A stretch of 64,000 nucleotides of DNA from Planctomycetota bacterium (lineage in GTDB: Bacteria > Planctomycetota > UBA1135 > GCA-002686595). A program made the position numbers and the translations under genes. Below are positions 43,655 to 53,112 of this stretch, one piece after another. A model generated the notes under the pieces. That model did no database searches. It saw only the letters and a list, made by a program, of their open reading frames with translations, and was not told where the DNA came from. The DNA lies in assembly GCA_002862085.1 (NCBI GenBank), contig PKCK01000011.1, positions 1 through 64,000 of the forward strand, in the 5' to 3' direction. How positions within the stretch are numbered: position 1 is the first letter of the stretch; every line of letters begins with the position of its first letter.

Positions 43655-43715
43655 TCTCCTCCAGGGCAGCGGCCCGGTCCAACGGACCCCGTGCCCACGC
43701 CGTAGCGACAGCCCC

Positions 43716-44915
43716 TTGACCCGCTTCCTCCGCTTCCCTGTCCGCGTCGGCATCTGCGCGGCCCTCCTCGGGCTCGGGGGCGTCGTCGTTTGGCGGACGG
43801 TCGGCTGGGTGTTCCCGGTGGACTCGGGTTCGATGGAGCCCGTCATCCGCACGGGGGACTGGCTGGCGGTGCGCTACGGCGACGACGTGCCCGAGCTGTA
43901 CGAGTGCGTCGTGTTCAAGGAACTGGTCGGCCCGGGCGCGTCGGTGAAGTTCGTCGCCGGGCGTCCGCGGGACAAGGTGCACATCGACGCCGCGGGTGAC
44001 CTGCGCGTGAACGGGCGGCTGATGCCGGACGCGCCCGGACGTCCCGAGCCGGTTCCCGTGTTCGACTCGGCGCTCTCCTCGATGGAGGGGGCGTGGCGCC
44101 ACGGGACGGAGCTCTTCGATCCATGGGAACGGGTCACTGACGCCGGCCCCGGTGAGGAGTGGCGACTCGACGCGTCGGCGGTCGGGCGCGGCGCCGAGCT
44201 CGGGATCATGCGCTACGTCGAGCGCGTCGACGACGGGCATCTGCGCGCGGACGGCGAGCGCGTCCACGGCAAGCGCACGGTCCACGACGTGGTCGTCGAG
44301 TTCGAGGCGCGCGTCGACCGCGCCGGCGGTGTGCTGCGGGTCGAGCTCACCGAGCAGGGCGATGTGTTCCGCGCGCACGTCCCGATCTACGGGGGCGGCG
44401 CGGCGCAGAAGTCCTACCTCGGCTGCGGACTGGTCCCTGGCTGGTCGGGGCCGCCGCCCTTCGACCGGCGCCTCCCGGACTGGCTCGCGGGCGGTGAGAT
44501 CTCCGTGCCGATCGGCCGTTGGTTCGACGTGCGCTTCGAGAACCTGGACAATCACCTGCGGCTGACGCTCGACGGGCAGGTCCTCGAGTACGACTACGAC
44601 CGGCTCCGCAACACCGCCCACTGGAACTCTCCCGACGGCATGCCGCTGAGCACCGGGGAGAGAGTCGGGATCGGCGGCGAGGGCATCGAGATGCGCGTTC
44701 GCGGCGTGCGCGTGCTCCGCGACCTCCACGTCGTGCCCGCAGGCCAGTACGGGGTCCGGGGCACCGTCACGCTCGGGGACGACGAGATCTACGTCCTCGG
44801 CTTCGCGTCAGGCGTCAGCAGCGACAGCCGCGACCGCGGACCGGTCAAGCTCGACCGCCTGATCGGGCGCGCCGCTGGCGTCGTGTGGCCCCCGGAGCGC
44901 CGCCGCGAACTCTGA
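43716..44915 (+). CDS. lepB: Signal peptidase I with large internal lectin-like insertion
   Basis: This 399-residue S26A peptidase has one N-terminal membrane helix and the nucleophile block FPVDSGSMEPVIRTGDWL with Ser39, then the general base in SVKFVAGRPRDKV with Lys78. The box with D/R residues, usually GDNRxxSxDSR, appears much later as LGFASGVSSDSRDRGPV near residue 365. Between them lies an insertion of about 230 residues that resembles a concanavalin-A/LamG-type jelly roll (VVVEFEARV, WFDVRFENLDNHLRLTLDG, RVGIGGEG). The start is TTG at 43716. It would cleave secretory signal peptides on the outer side of the membrane. Confidence 0.8.
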   Translation: MTRFLRFPVRVGICAALLGLGGVVVWRTVGWVFPVDSGSMEPVIRTGDWLAVRYGDDVPELYECVVFKELVGPGASVKFVAGRPRDKVHIDAAGDLRVNGRLMPDAPGRPEPVPVFDSALSSMEGAWRHGTELFDPWERVTDAGPGEEWRLDASAVGRGAELGIMRYVERVDDGHLRADGERVHGKRTVHDVVVEFEARVDRAGGVLRVELTEQGDVFRAHVPIYGGGAAQKSYLGCGLVPGWSGPPPFDRRLPDWLAGGEISVPIGRWFDVRFENLDNHLRLTLDGQVLEYDYDRLRNTAHWNSPDGMPLSTGERVGIGGEGIEMRVRGVRVLRDLHVVPAGQYGVRGTVTLGDDEIYVLGFASGVSSDSRDRGPVKLDRLIGRAAGVVWPPERRREL

Positions 44916-45119
44916 TCGGGCCGGGCTCATCGACCTCTCACCGCGCCCGCGACACGACGCAGCACCTGGCGGGTGCGAGCGGCCCGGAAGGGGCCGATTG
45001 GGGGCCGTTGCGCTCGATCGTCGCGGCTAGACTCCTCGGCGAAAACCGCGCCCGCTGGCGCCCACGGCCCGTCCGCCCTTTCGCGGATCTCCGCAACCAC
45101 AGCACCGCACATCACTCCG

Positions 45120-46010
45120 ATGTCCTTCGACCAGCAACTCGACAAGGTCCGCACTCAGGACGGCTTCATCGCAGCCCTCGACCAGAGCGGCGGCAGCACC
45201 CCCAAGGCGCTCCTCTCCTACGGCGTCCAGGAGTCGGAGTACTCCGGCGACGACGAGATGTTCGCCAAGGTGCACGAGATGCGTACGCGCATCATCACCA
45301 GCCCCGCCTTCACCGGTGAGCGCATCCTCGGCGCCATCCTCTTCGAGAACACGATGGACCGCGAGATCGCCGGCAAGGGCACCGCGACCTTCCTCTGGGA
45401 GGACAACGACATCGTCCCGTTCCTGAAGGTCGACAAGGGCCTCGCGGACGTCGACGACGGCGCGCAGATCATGAAGCCCATGCCCGAGCTGGACGCGCTC
45501 CTCGCTCGCGCCAAGGACAACGGCATCTTCGGTACCAAGATGCGCTCGGTCATCAAGGAGGCCAGCGCCAGCGGCGTCAAGAAGGTGGTCGACCAGCAGT
45601 TCGAGGTCGGCCTGCGCATCGTCGACGCCGGCCTCGTGCCGATCATCGAGCCCGAGGTGGACATCCACTCCGCCACCAAGAGCGAGGCCGAGGCCATGCT
45701 CCGCGACGCGATGATGGAGCACCTCGACAAGCTGAGCGGCGACACCAAGGTGATGCTCAAGCTGACCCTCCCGGAGGAGGACAACTTCTACAAGCCGTGC
45801 ATCGAGCACGACCGCTGCGTGCGCGTCGTGGCGCTCTCGGGCGGCTACTCGCGCGAGGAGTCGAACGCGCGCCTCGCCCGCAACCACGGCATGATCGCGA
45901 GCTTCTCGCGCGCCCTGGCGGAGGGCCTGTCGGCCCAGCAGTCCGACGACGAGTTCAACTCGACGATGGACGCGACGATCCAGAGCATCTTCGAGGCCTC
46001 GCGCACCTGA
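45120..46010 (+). CDS. fda: Fructose-bisphosphate aldolase, class I
   Basis: This 296-residue protein cleaves fructose 1,6-bisphosphate via a Schiff base, as in the S. aureus-type class I bacterial aldolases of the same length. The start is FIAALDQSGGSTPKAL; the region IIEPEVDIHS and the candidate Schiff-base lysine in VMLKLTLPEEDNFY are conserved, and VVALSGGYSREESN is the phosphate-binding loop. A TAGACT hexamer at 45028-45033 may be the -10 element, leaving a leader of about 80 bases. The gene is monocistronic by spacing. Confidence 0.93.
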   Translation: MSFDQQLDKVRTQDGFIAALDQSGGSTPKALLSYGVQESEYSGDDEMFAKVHEMRTRIITSPAFTGERILGAILFENTMDREIAGKGTATFLWEDNDIVPFLKVDKGLADVDDGAQIMKPMPELDALLARAKDNGIFGTKMRSVIKEASASGVKKVVDQQFEVGLRIVDAGLVPIIEPEVDIHSATKSEAEAMLRDAMMEHLDKLSGDTKVMLKLTLPEEDNFYKPCIEHDRCVRVVALSGGYSREESNARLARNHGMIASFSRALAEGLSAQQSDDEFNSTMDATIQSIFEASRT

Positions 46011-46065
46011 GCCGGGGACCGAGGGGTCGCGGGCGGAGTTCTCTCCGTGCGCGGCCCTCGCCGCC

Positions 46066-47046
46066 ATGTCCGACGACCCCTGGGACGGTCCGTTCACCGA
46101 GACCGAGGCCTACTTCTCGCTCTGCGAGTCGGGCTTCGAGGCCCTGGCCGAGGGGCGTCTCGACCGCGCGGAGGAGGTCGCCGCCGAGCTCGAGGGTCGC
46201 CGCGCGTCCGTCGGCTTCGAGCTCCGCGCCCACGCCCGGCTCCAAGCCGGTGATCCGGCGGGCGCGATCGACGCGCTCGAGGCTGGCACGGCCGCCGCGC
46301 CGGGGAACTGGGTCCTCTGGCAGCTCTTGGGCAACTGCTGCTCCGACGTCGAGGACTTCGAGCAGGCCGACGCCGCCTACGAGCGCGCCGCGAGCATCGA
46401 CGAGGCGGACGTCGACTCCGTCGCGCTGAACCGCGCGGTGATGGCCTCGCGCAGCGGCGGTCCCTCGGCGGGCCTCGCTGCCCTCGACGCGCACGAGCCC
46501 GCGCACCTCGCCCAGCGCCACGCGGCGCTCGCCTCCGAGTACCTGCGCGAACTGGGACGCACCCAGGAGGCGCTCGCGCGCGCGAAGGTCGCGCTCGACC
46601 AGGCGCGAGAGGATCAGGACGACGCGCGCGCGCTGCTGCTCGTGCAGTGCTCCCACGCGCTGCGGGAGATGAACCGGCGCAGGGAGGCGCGAGCCGCGGC
46701 GGAGACCGCGCACTCGATCGAGCGCGGCCACCCCGAGGCGCTCCACGCCCTGCGCCTGCTCGACCCCGAGGAGCGCGGCGCGGAGCACGTTCCGCTCCGC
46801 GTCCTCGTGCGCGGCGCCTGGCCTCGCCGCGAGGGGGCCCCGGCCCAGGGTTTCTTCACGACTTATCACGCCGTCGCGCGTGACGCGGAGGAAGCGCTGG
46901 GGCGCGCGCGCTCCCTCGAGCCCGCCGAGGTCCGCGACACGCTCGTCGTCGAGGAGTTCGAGGTGATCGAGGGCGACGCGGACGCGCCGCCCGGGATCTA
47001 CGGGATGTCCGGCCTGAGCTTCTTCCCGTCCGACGAGCGGGGCTGA
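46066..47046 (+). CDS. TPR-repeat protein
   Basis: This 326-residue soluble protein is built of tetratricopeptide-type helical hairpins from about residue 17 to 235, for example GFEALAEGRLDRAEEVAAEL, LQAGDPAGAIDALEAGTAAA and CSDVEDFEQADAAYERAASI. A C-terminal region of about 80 residues (GFFTTYHAVARDAEEALGRA, VEEFEVIEGDADAPPGIYG) is not TPR and is unrecognised. The function is probably protein-protein interaction. It begins 56 bases after the aldolase gene. Confidence 0.75.
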   Translation: MSDDPWDGPFTETEAYFSLCESGFEALAEGRLDRAEEVAAELEGRRASVGFELRAHARLQAGDPAGAIDALEAGTAAAPGNWVLWQLLGNCCSDVEDFEQADAAYERAASIDEADVDSVALNRAVMASRSGGPSAGLAALDAHEPAHLAQRHAALASEYLRELGRTQEALARAKVALDQAREDQDDARALLLVQCSHALREMNRRREARAAAETAHSIERGHPEALHALRLLDPEERGAEHVPLRVLVRGAWPRREGAPAQGFFTTYHAVARDAEEALGRARSLEPAEVRDTLVVEEFEVIEGDADAPPGIYGMSGLSFFPSDERG

Positions 47047-47083
47047 GCCGGGGACGAGGGCGTCCTCGCGCCGCTCCAGAAGC

Positions 47084-47851
47084 TCAGCGCACGTAGAACT
47101 CGCCGGGAACAGGCTCCGGCAACGGCCCTTCGAGGATCGCCGCGAGACCTGCGAGGAGAGGCGGGCCCGTCTCCTCTCGCGGTGCGCCCCGGGCGAACTC
47201 GACCGTGAGGACCGGCGTCCCGCGGTCGACGCCGGCCCACGTCCCCAGCGAGCCCGGTGTGGAGTAGCCCATGGACGGCCGGACGTGCCAGGGCGCACCG
47301 GCGCCGTCGCGGAAAGCCGCCGCGAGCTTCAGCGCGGGGCCGTCGAAGTTCACGAACGGCCCGCTGCGCGCTGCGTGCAGGACGATGACGAGCGCGGGAT
47401 CGAAGTCCACGAGATCCCGATGCACCGCAGCGACGGCGGGCTCGGACAGCGGCCGCGGGCCGTGGCGCGGTCCGGCCCGGAAGTTCCCCGCGGGCCAGTT
47501 GCGGTTGGGATCGACGCCGGACGCGGTCGTGCGCGTGTTCGCGGCCGTCCCGTCGGGGTTCGCGTCCGCGATGAGCCGGACCGTGCGCGGGACACCGCGC
47601 ACGAGCGCGACGATCTCGTCGAGGTGCCGCAGCCCCTCCTGCTCGTCGCCGTGGATCCCGGCGATGAGCGCGATGCGCGGCCCGCCGCGGCCGCTGGTGA
47701 TCGCGCGCACCGGGCGGCCCTCGCGGCTCGAGCCGATCGTCTCCCAGCGCGGTGCACGCACAGCGACCTGCGCGCCGGCGGTGAGGCGGCAGGCCGGGAG
47801 CAGGGCGCTGGCAGTGAGCGCCGCGGCGAGCATGCGAGCGAGAGTTCTCAT
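47084..47851 (-). CDS. M14-like zinc carboxypeptidase/amidase lipoprotein
   Basis: This 255-residue protein starts with a signal ending in a lipobox-like ALLPAC at residue 21. The fold is that of M14 peptidases such as the murein tripeptide amidase MpaA: zinc ligands in AGIHGDEQEG (HxxE), substrate-binding DPNRNWPAGNF, a third-ligand candidate His in VLHAARSG and the catalytic Glu in VLTVEFARG. It may act on peptidoglycan peptides in the periplasm. A TAGGAT hexamer lies 18 nt before its ATG on the minus strand. Confidence 0.78.
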   Translation of the reverse strand: MRTLARMLAAALTASALLPACRLTAGAQVAVRAPRWETIGSSREGRPVRAITSGRGGPRIALIAGIHGDEQEGLRHLDEIVALVRGVPRTVRLIADANPDGTAANTRTTASGVDPNRNWPAGNFRAGPRHGPRPLSEPAVAAVHRDLVDFDPALVIVLHAARSGPFVNFDGPALKLAAAFRDGAGAPWHVRPSMGYSTPGSLGTWAGVDRGTPVLTVEFARGAPREETGPPLLAGLAAILEGPLPEPVPGEFYVR

Positions 47852-48005
47852 GGTGAGCGCTTGCTGCGCATCCTAGGGAGGAACCGATCTCCAGACGTCA
47901 TGCCGGGCGGATCGAGGCCTCGACCGCGGATCGGTCCATGTGGCCCGCTGCCGGCGTGACCCTCGACCCTCGAGGCGACCTCTCCCGGAGGGGCGGGCTT
48001 CCCTG

Positions 48006-48011
48006 TATTCT
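48006..48011 (+). promoter_or_regulatory. Putative -10 element TATTCT
   Basis: TATTCT stands 10 nt before the ATG at 48022, with no Shine-Dalgarno sequence. It belongs to the near-start TANNNT series. Confidence 0.4.
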
Positions 48012-48021
48012 CGGCACCACC

Positions 48022-48702
48022 ATGAAGGCACCTCTCCTCCTCTCCACGGCGGCGCTCCTGCTCGCAGGCGCGTCCTTCCTGATGAACTCCTCTCGTACCT
48101 CGGGCGATGCTGAAAGCCGCCCCGTCGGCGGCGTCGAGCGAACGGACACGGGCGCGATCGCGGAGCTGCAGCGGGAGATGGCCGCGATCGTGGAGCGACT
48201 CGACGCGCTCGAGGTCGAGGACCTCGCGCCGGTCGCTGCGGCGCCCCGCGAGCAGGTGGACCCCGGCTGGATCACCCAGGAGCAGCTCGAAGCGCGGCTC
48301 GCTGAGTTCCGCGATGACGACGTGGTGAAGGCTCAGCGGAAGGCGGGCGCGTCGGTCATGGACGCCGAGTCCTTCGACGCCGCGCTCCAAGCCGCGCGCA
48401 GGCGTGAGACCACTCGCAAGTTCGAGGCGAAGGCGGAGAGCCGGGCGCAGGAACTCGATGAGCGGGTCGCGAAGTTCGAGGAGGCGCTCGGTCTCGACGC
48501 GTCGCAGTCCAACTCCCTGCGCGTCGCGCTGGAGAACCAGCAGGCGCGCAACACGGAGCTCGTCCGGATGTGGAACGAAGGCGCGACCGGCCTCGGGCAG
48601 GTGAAGCAGGACAACCGCGACGCTTTCCTCGAGGAGCTCGGCGGCTTCCTCTCCGAGGAGCAGCGCGAGGCCGTGGTGAGCGGTGGGGGTGGCGGGAAGT
48701 AG
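48022..48702 (+). CDS. Secreted coiled-coil protein, unknown function
   Basis: This 226-residue protein has a signal or anchor (MKAPLLLSTAALLLAGASFL) and then a largely helical, charged chain. Coiled-coil-like segments are at about 45-65 (IAELQREMAAIVERLDALEV) and 125-185 (SRAQELDERVAKFEEALGL). The C-terminal third has LDASQSNSLRVALENQ and FLSEEQREAV, reminiscent of Spy/CpxP- or Heavy-metal-resistance-type helices, but without the LTxxQ repeats being firm. It is monocistronic. The start is fixed by the signal peptide and TATTCT box. Confidence 0.6.
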   Translation: MKAPLLLSTAALLLAGASFLMNSSRTSGDAESRPVGGVERTDTGAIAELQREMAAIVERLDALEVEDLAPVAAAPREQVDPGWITQEQLEARLAEFRDDDVVKAQRKAGASVMDAESFDAALQAARRRETTRKFEAKAESRAQELDERVAKFEEALGLDASQSNSLRVALENQQARNTELVRMWNEGATGLGQVKQDNRDAFLEELGGFLSEEQREAVVSGGGGGK

Positions 48703-48946
48703 CGAGTCTTCCCGCGTCCGGCTGGAGCGGGCGCGCCGAGCTGGGGTCTCGATCATCGACCGGGATCCAGGACGAGGTGCGCTTCGATGGTCGGCCCTGC
48801 CTCGCTGTCGAACGGCCCGTCGCTCGCCGAGGGCTTCCGCTGAGACCGGGTGCCACGCCGGGCGGTCTCAACCGACTCCCGGAGCGCTCGTCGGAGCCGT
48901 TGATCCAGCGGGAGCGTGCTAACGTCAGTGGGTCCAGACCGGATCG

Positions 48947-51637
48947 ATGACGAACCCTCCGCACACGCGGCGCTCCGCGCGCTCCCTCTCGAAGCTCCTC
49001 CGCAGCGGCGCCCTGTTCGTCGGCGTCCTCGCGCTCCCTGCGTCCGCGCAGGAGAGCGGTCGGCCCGACTTCGCCGCGCTCAAGGCCGAGGGTGCGAGGC
49101 GATCGCGCTATCTCCAGCCCGGCCATGAGGTGGGCGGCGCCGAGGTGCGCGGCGCGAACCTCGAGACCTTCCGCGCGGAGATCGAGCCGATCCTCGAGGG
49201 CGCGTGCTTCGAGTGCCACGGCGAGCAGAAGCAGAAGGGCGGCTTCCGCGTCGATGAGCTCGACCCCGACCTCGTGGCGGGCGAGGACGTCGACTGGTGG
49301 ATGGACGTGCGGGCGGCGCTGGTCGACGGCGACATGCCGCCGGGCGGCGAGGAGAGCCTCTCCGCGGAGGACCGGGGCCGCGTCATCGACTGGCTGACGG
49401 CCGAGGCGCAGGCGGCATCGCAGGCGCGTCAGGGCGCGCGCGAACACTCGACCTTCCGCCGCCTCGCGCGCTACGAGTACGACTTCGCCCTGCGGGATCT
49501 CCTGGGGGTGGCGCGCTCGTTCGGTGAGGAGCTGCCGCCCGATCCCATCTCCGAGGACGGCTTCGAGAACAGCGCCGAGGTGCTTCAGCTCTCGACGACG
49601 CAGTTCGAGGCCTACCTCGACGCCGCGCGCGCCGCGCTGGGTCACGCGACGGTCACGGGCGAGCGGCCGGCCCCGCTCCACTGGAGCGTGTCGATGGACA
49701 TGGCCGCGGAGCCGGAGTGGCGCCGCCAGGACGGCGCGCTCGAGGACATCGCCAAGAAGCACGCCGAGGATCCGGAGAAGCTCGAGGCCGAGCTCGAGAA
49801 GCGCCGCCAGAGCCACATGAGGCGGCCCGGCGGGACGCACTTCGAGCAGCGCTCGACCGGCCGCTTCGCGCGGGCGACCTGGGGGTACAACGGAGCGGCG
49901 CGAGCCTTCGCGCCGCAGGAGGGCGAGCCGGCTCCCCTCGCCGACTCCGACGCGGTCGCCGTGCTACCCGCCGGGGCGGGGCTGATCATCGAGCTCGGGG
50001 ATCGTCTCCCCGACGAGGGGGTCATGCGGGTCCGGGTCCGCGCCGAGCGCGGCGCGGACGGGGACGAGCGCATTCCGAGCCTGCGCCTGATGTTCGGCTG
50101 GCAGGCGAGCAACGACTCCAACGCCGTCTTCCGCGCGGAGGTGGAGGACGCGCTGATCGAGGCGCCCCCCGGGGAGCCCGCCACCTACGAGTGGCGCGTG
50201 CCGATGGGCACGATCGACGTGCGGAACCTCGCTCGAGGCGTGAACAAGATGGGCGAGCTCCCGAGCCCGTCCGAGTACATCAAGCTCGTCAACTCGTCGA
50301 TGTCGGGGCGCGAGGTGCGCCTGCACCACGTCGAGGTGACCGCGCCCTTCACCGAGAGCTGGCCGCCCGCGTCCCATCGAAGGGTGTTCGAGGGGGATCC
50401 GGGCCGGGGTCGTGAGGAAGCGCGCGTGCGCGCGATCCTCGAGGTCTTCATGGCGCGCGCGTGGCGGCGGCCCGTGTCCCGGTCGGAGGTCGGGCGCATG
50501 GTGAAGCTCTTCAGGCGGATCCGTTCGTCCGCCGAGAGCTTCGAGGAGGCCGCGGTGGAGGTGCTGGCGGTGACCCTCGCGTCTCCGAACTTCCTGTACA
50601 TCGTGCGCGGCGCGGAGGAGGGGCGCGCGTCGGACCACGAGCTCGCGACGCGCCTCGCGTTGTTCCTCTGGTGCAGCGTCCCCGACGACGCGCTTCTCGC
50701 AGCGGCTGAATCCGGTGCTCTCGCGGATCCCGATTCGCGGGCCCGCGAGATCGAGCGCATGCTCGCCGATCCGCGGGCGCGTCGCATGCCAGAGGTCTTC
50801 GTCGACCAATGGCTCGACCTCGGGCTGATGAAGAACCTCGAGATCGACACCGGTGTCCACGAGGGATTCGATGGACAGCTCAAGGCCTCGATGGTCGCGG
50901 AGCCCGTCGCGTTCTTCGCGGAGCTGCTCGCGACCAACGAGAGCGCGCTGTCGCTGATCCACTCGGATTTCACGATGGTCGATGAACGGCTCGCCGGTCA
51001 CTACGGCCTCGCCGGCGTCGCCGGTCACCGGATGCAGCGCGTGGAGCTCGATCCGGGCGGGCGGCGCGGCGGCCTGCTCGGTCAGGCGGGACCGCTGGCG
51101 ATGAACTCGGACGGCAAGGACTCCCACCCGCTGAAGCGCGGGATCTGGGTCCTCGAGAACCTCCTCGACGACCCGCCGCCTCCGCCGCCGCCCGCCGTCC
51201 CCGAGATCGACGTCGCGGATCCACGCATCGCGCAGATGACCCTGAAGGAGCGACTCGAGGATCACAGGAACGATCCCGCCTGCATGTCCTGCCACTCGAG
51301 GATCGACCCATGGGGCATCGCCTTCGAGCACTTCGACGCCACCGGACGATGGCGTGACGATGTGGAGGGGCGCCCGGTCGACGCGGTGAGCCTCCTGGCA
51401 GGAGAGCGGGAGCTGGACGGACTCGACGGCCTGAAGGCCTTCCTGCTCGAGGAGCGTCAGGACCAGTTCGTGCGCGCCCTCGCCAAGAAGATGACGACCT
51501 TCGCTCTCGGCCGGCCCCTCGGATTCGGCGATGAGGCGGGCCTGGGGGGCATCGTTTCGAGAACACGCCGCGGCGGGGACGGCCTCGCTACGATGGTGCA
51601 GGCGATCGTGTCCAGCGAGCTCTTCCTCGAGCGTTGA
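48947..51637 (+). CDS. Planctomycete PSCyt1/DUF1587-DUF1592-DUF1588-DUF1585 protein
   Basis: This 896-residue secreted protein has a signal (ALFVGVLALPASAQ) and a PSCyt1-type haem site CFECH followed by EQKQKGGFRVDELD. Then come DUF1587 (FRRLARYEYDFALRDLLG), DUF1595 and DUF1592 (EVLAVTLASPNFLYIVRG, LATRLALFLWCSVPD), DUF1588 (GLLGQAGPLAMNSDGKDSHP followed by a Pro-rich stretch) and DUF1585 with a second CxxCH, CMSCH. These multi-DUF proteins are characteristic of Planctomycetota and are thought to act in polysaccharide-related redox reactions, unproven. It precedes the usual DUF1552 partner by 31 bases. Confidence 0.92.
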   Translation: MTNPPHTRRSARSLSKLLRSGALFVGVLALPASAQESGRPDFAALKAEGARRSRYLQPGHEVGGAEVRGANLETFRAEIEPILEGACFECHGEQKQKGGFRVDELDPDLVAGEDVDWWMDVRAALVDGDMPPGGEESLSAEDRGRVIDWLTAEAQAASQARQGAREHSTFRRLARYEYDFALRDLLGVARSFGEELPPDPISEDGFENSAEVLQLSTTQFEAYLDAARAALGHATVTGERPAPLHWSVSMDMAAEPEWRRQDGALEDIAKKHAEDPEKLEAELEKRRQSHMRRPGGTHFEQRSTGRFARATWGYNGAARAFAPQEGEPAPLADSDAVAVLPAGAGLIIELGDRLPDEGVMRVRVRAERGADGDERIPSLRLMFGWQASNDSNAVFRAEVEDALIEAPPGEPATYEWRVPMGTIDVRNLARGVNKMGELPSPSEYIKLVNSSMSGREVRLHHVEVTAPFTESWPPASHRRVFEGDPGRGREEARVRAILEVFMARAWRRPVSRSEVGRMVKLFRRIRSSAESFEEAAVEVLAVTLASPNFLYIVRGAEEGRASDHELATRLALFLWCSVPDDALLAAAESGALADPDSRAREIERMLADPRARRMPEVFVDQWLDLGLMKNLEIDTGVHEGFDGQLKASMVAEPVAFFAELLATNESALSLIHSDFTMVDERLAGHYGLAGVAGHRMQRVELDPGGRRGGLLGQAGPLAMNSDGKDSHPLKRGIWVLENLLDDPPPPPPPAVPEIDVADPRIAQMTLKERLEDHRNDPACMSCHSRIDPWGIAFEHFDATGRWRDDVEGRPVDAVSLLAGERELDGLDGLKAFLLEERQDQFVRALAKKMTTFALGRPLGFGDEAGLGGIVSRTRRGGDGLATMVQAIVSSELFLER

Positions 51638-51668
51638 CCTGGCGCCGACGCCTGCTCTCGACCCTCCG

Positions 51669-53078
51669 ATGAAAGTGCCCGCGCCCCTCGACATGAACAC
51701 GGTGGACCGTCGCCGGTTCCTGCGCGGGTCCGCGTTCGCGCTGGCGCTGCCCTGGTTCGAGTCCATGGCCATGGCCTGGCCCTCGGAGAAGCGAGGTGAG
51801 AAGCGCCGGCGGCTGGCCTGCGTGTACTTCCCCGACGGCGTGCCGATGCCGCTCCGCGAGGACCCCGCCTACGAGGACTGGTCGTGGTTCCCCCACGGCC
51901 GCGGGACGGAGTTCCGCTTCACGAAGTGCATGGATCCCCTCGTGGAGTTGCGCGACGACTTCACCGTGTTCTCGGGCCTCTCCCACCCCGCGGTGCGTGA
52001 CGTCCACGGCCACTCGAACGCGGACCAGTTCCTCACCGGCGCCGACACCGGCGCGAAGGGTGAGTACAGCAACGGCGTCTCCCTGGACCAGGTCTTCGCC
52101 GCCCACGCGGGCGAGCACACGCGTCACGACTCCCTCGTCCTCTCGACCGACGGGGGCACCGGCACCCCGCGCGGGGCCCACACGCTGTCCTTCTCCCGCA
52201 CCGGGCGGGCGATCCCGGGTGAGCACCGCCCCAAGCGGATCTTCGACGGGCTGTTCGTCAAGAAGGACAGCGCCGCGGAGAAGCGCCTCGCCATGAGCCG
52301 CAGCGCGCTCGACGCGCTGCTGGAGGACGCCCGCTCCCTGCGCAAGTCGCTCTCGCGCGAGGACCGCGAGACCCTCGAGGAGTACCTCGAGTCCGTCCGC
52401 GCCACCGAGCTCAAGGTGGAGAAGGCGCGGCGCTGGGCGAGGATCCCGCTGCCGAAGGTCAAGGCGGAGCACCTGGACCTCGAGGTCTCGCCGGACGAGC
52501 CCCGCGAGTACCTGCAGACGATCTACGAGCTCATGTACCTGGCCTTCCGCACGGACAGCACGCGGACGGCCACGTACCAGATCGGCCGGGAGAACGGCGT
52601 GGGGCGCAGCGATGTGCTCGCCCGAGCTGTGGGCTTCCCCCTCAGCCACCAGCTCTCCCACGAGACCAAGAACCCCGGCGGCTGGGAGCGCTTCGGGATC
52701 TACTGCCGCTTCCTCAACGAGGAGTTCGGCCGCTTCGTGCAACGCCTGAAGGACACGCCGGAGCCCGGCGGCGAGGGTTCGATGCTCGATCACTCGCTCC
52801 TGCTCTTCGGCTCCGCCTCGAGTGCCTTCCACCTCTCGCGCAACTACCCCCTGATCCTCGCCGGCGGCAAGGACATGGGCTTCGAGCACGGCCGCTACGT
52901 CAACCTCGTGGGCGACCGCGCCTTCGGCGGCGCCTGGAGCGGCGGCCGCGAGCCCTGGCAGCAGGAGTTCTCCTACGACGACGTCCCGCTGTCCGATCTC
53001 TACCTCTTGATGCTGCGCCGCCTCGGCGTCGACGCGGAGAGCTTCGGCGGGAGCACGACGCCGCTCAAGGGCGTCTAG
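51669..53078 (+). CDS. DUF1552 family protein, Tat-exported
   Basis: This 469-residue protein begins with a twin-arginine-type signal (VDRRRFLRGSAFALALPWF). The body matches DUF1552, with YFPDGVPM near residue 54, VFSGLSHP, VHGHSNADQFLTG and a late LLLFGSASSAFHLSRNYPLI. DUF1552 proteins resemble the sulfatase-like DUF1501 fold and occur beside DUF1592-type proteins; the activity is unknown. It starts 31 bases after its partner and is probably cotranscribed with it. Confidence 0.9.
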   Translation: MKVPAPLDMNTVDRRRFLRGSAFALALPWFESMAMAWPSEKRGEKRRRLACVYFPDGVPMPLREDPAYEDWSWFPHGRGTEFRFTKCMDPLVELRDDFTVFSGLSHPAVRDVHGHSNADQFLTGADTGAKGEYSNGVSLDQVFAAHAGEHTRHDSLVLSTDGGTGTPRGAHTLSFSRTGRAIPGEHRPKRIFDGLFVKKDSAAEKRLAMSRSALDALLEDARSLRKSLSREDRETLEEYLESVRATELKVEKARRWARIPLPKVKAEHLDLEVSPDEPREYLQTIYELMYLAFRTDSTRTATYQIGRENGVGRSDVLARAVGFPLSHQLSHETKNPGGWERFGIYCRFLNEEFGRFVQRLKDTPEPGGEGSMLDHSLLLFGSASSAFHLSRNYPLILAGGKDMGFEHGRYVNLVGDRAFGGAWSGGREPWQQEFSYDDVPLSDLYLLMLRRLGVDAESFGGSTTPLKGV

Positions 53079-53112
53079 CGTCGTCGTCCCCGGTCGCGCG
53101 CTCCGGGCTCGC

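Noticed and set aside
43676-43688. A 5-bp GGTCC/GGACC hairpin after mgtE
   Set aside because: Short stem, no T-run, and such repeats arise easily by chance here.
47047-47083. A 5-bp CGAGG/CCTCG hairpin between convergent genes
   Set aside because: The stem is too short to call a terminator in DNA of this GC content.
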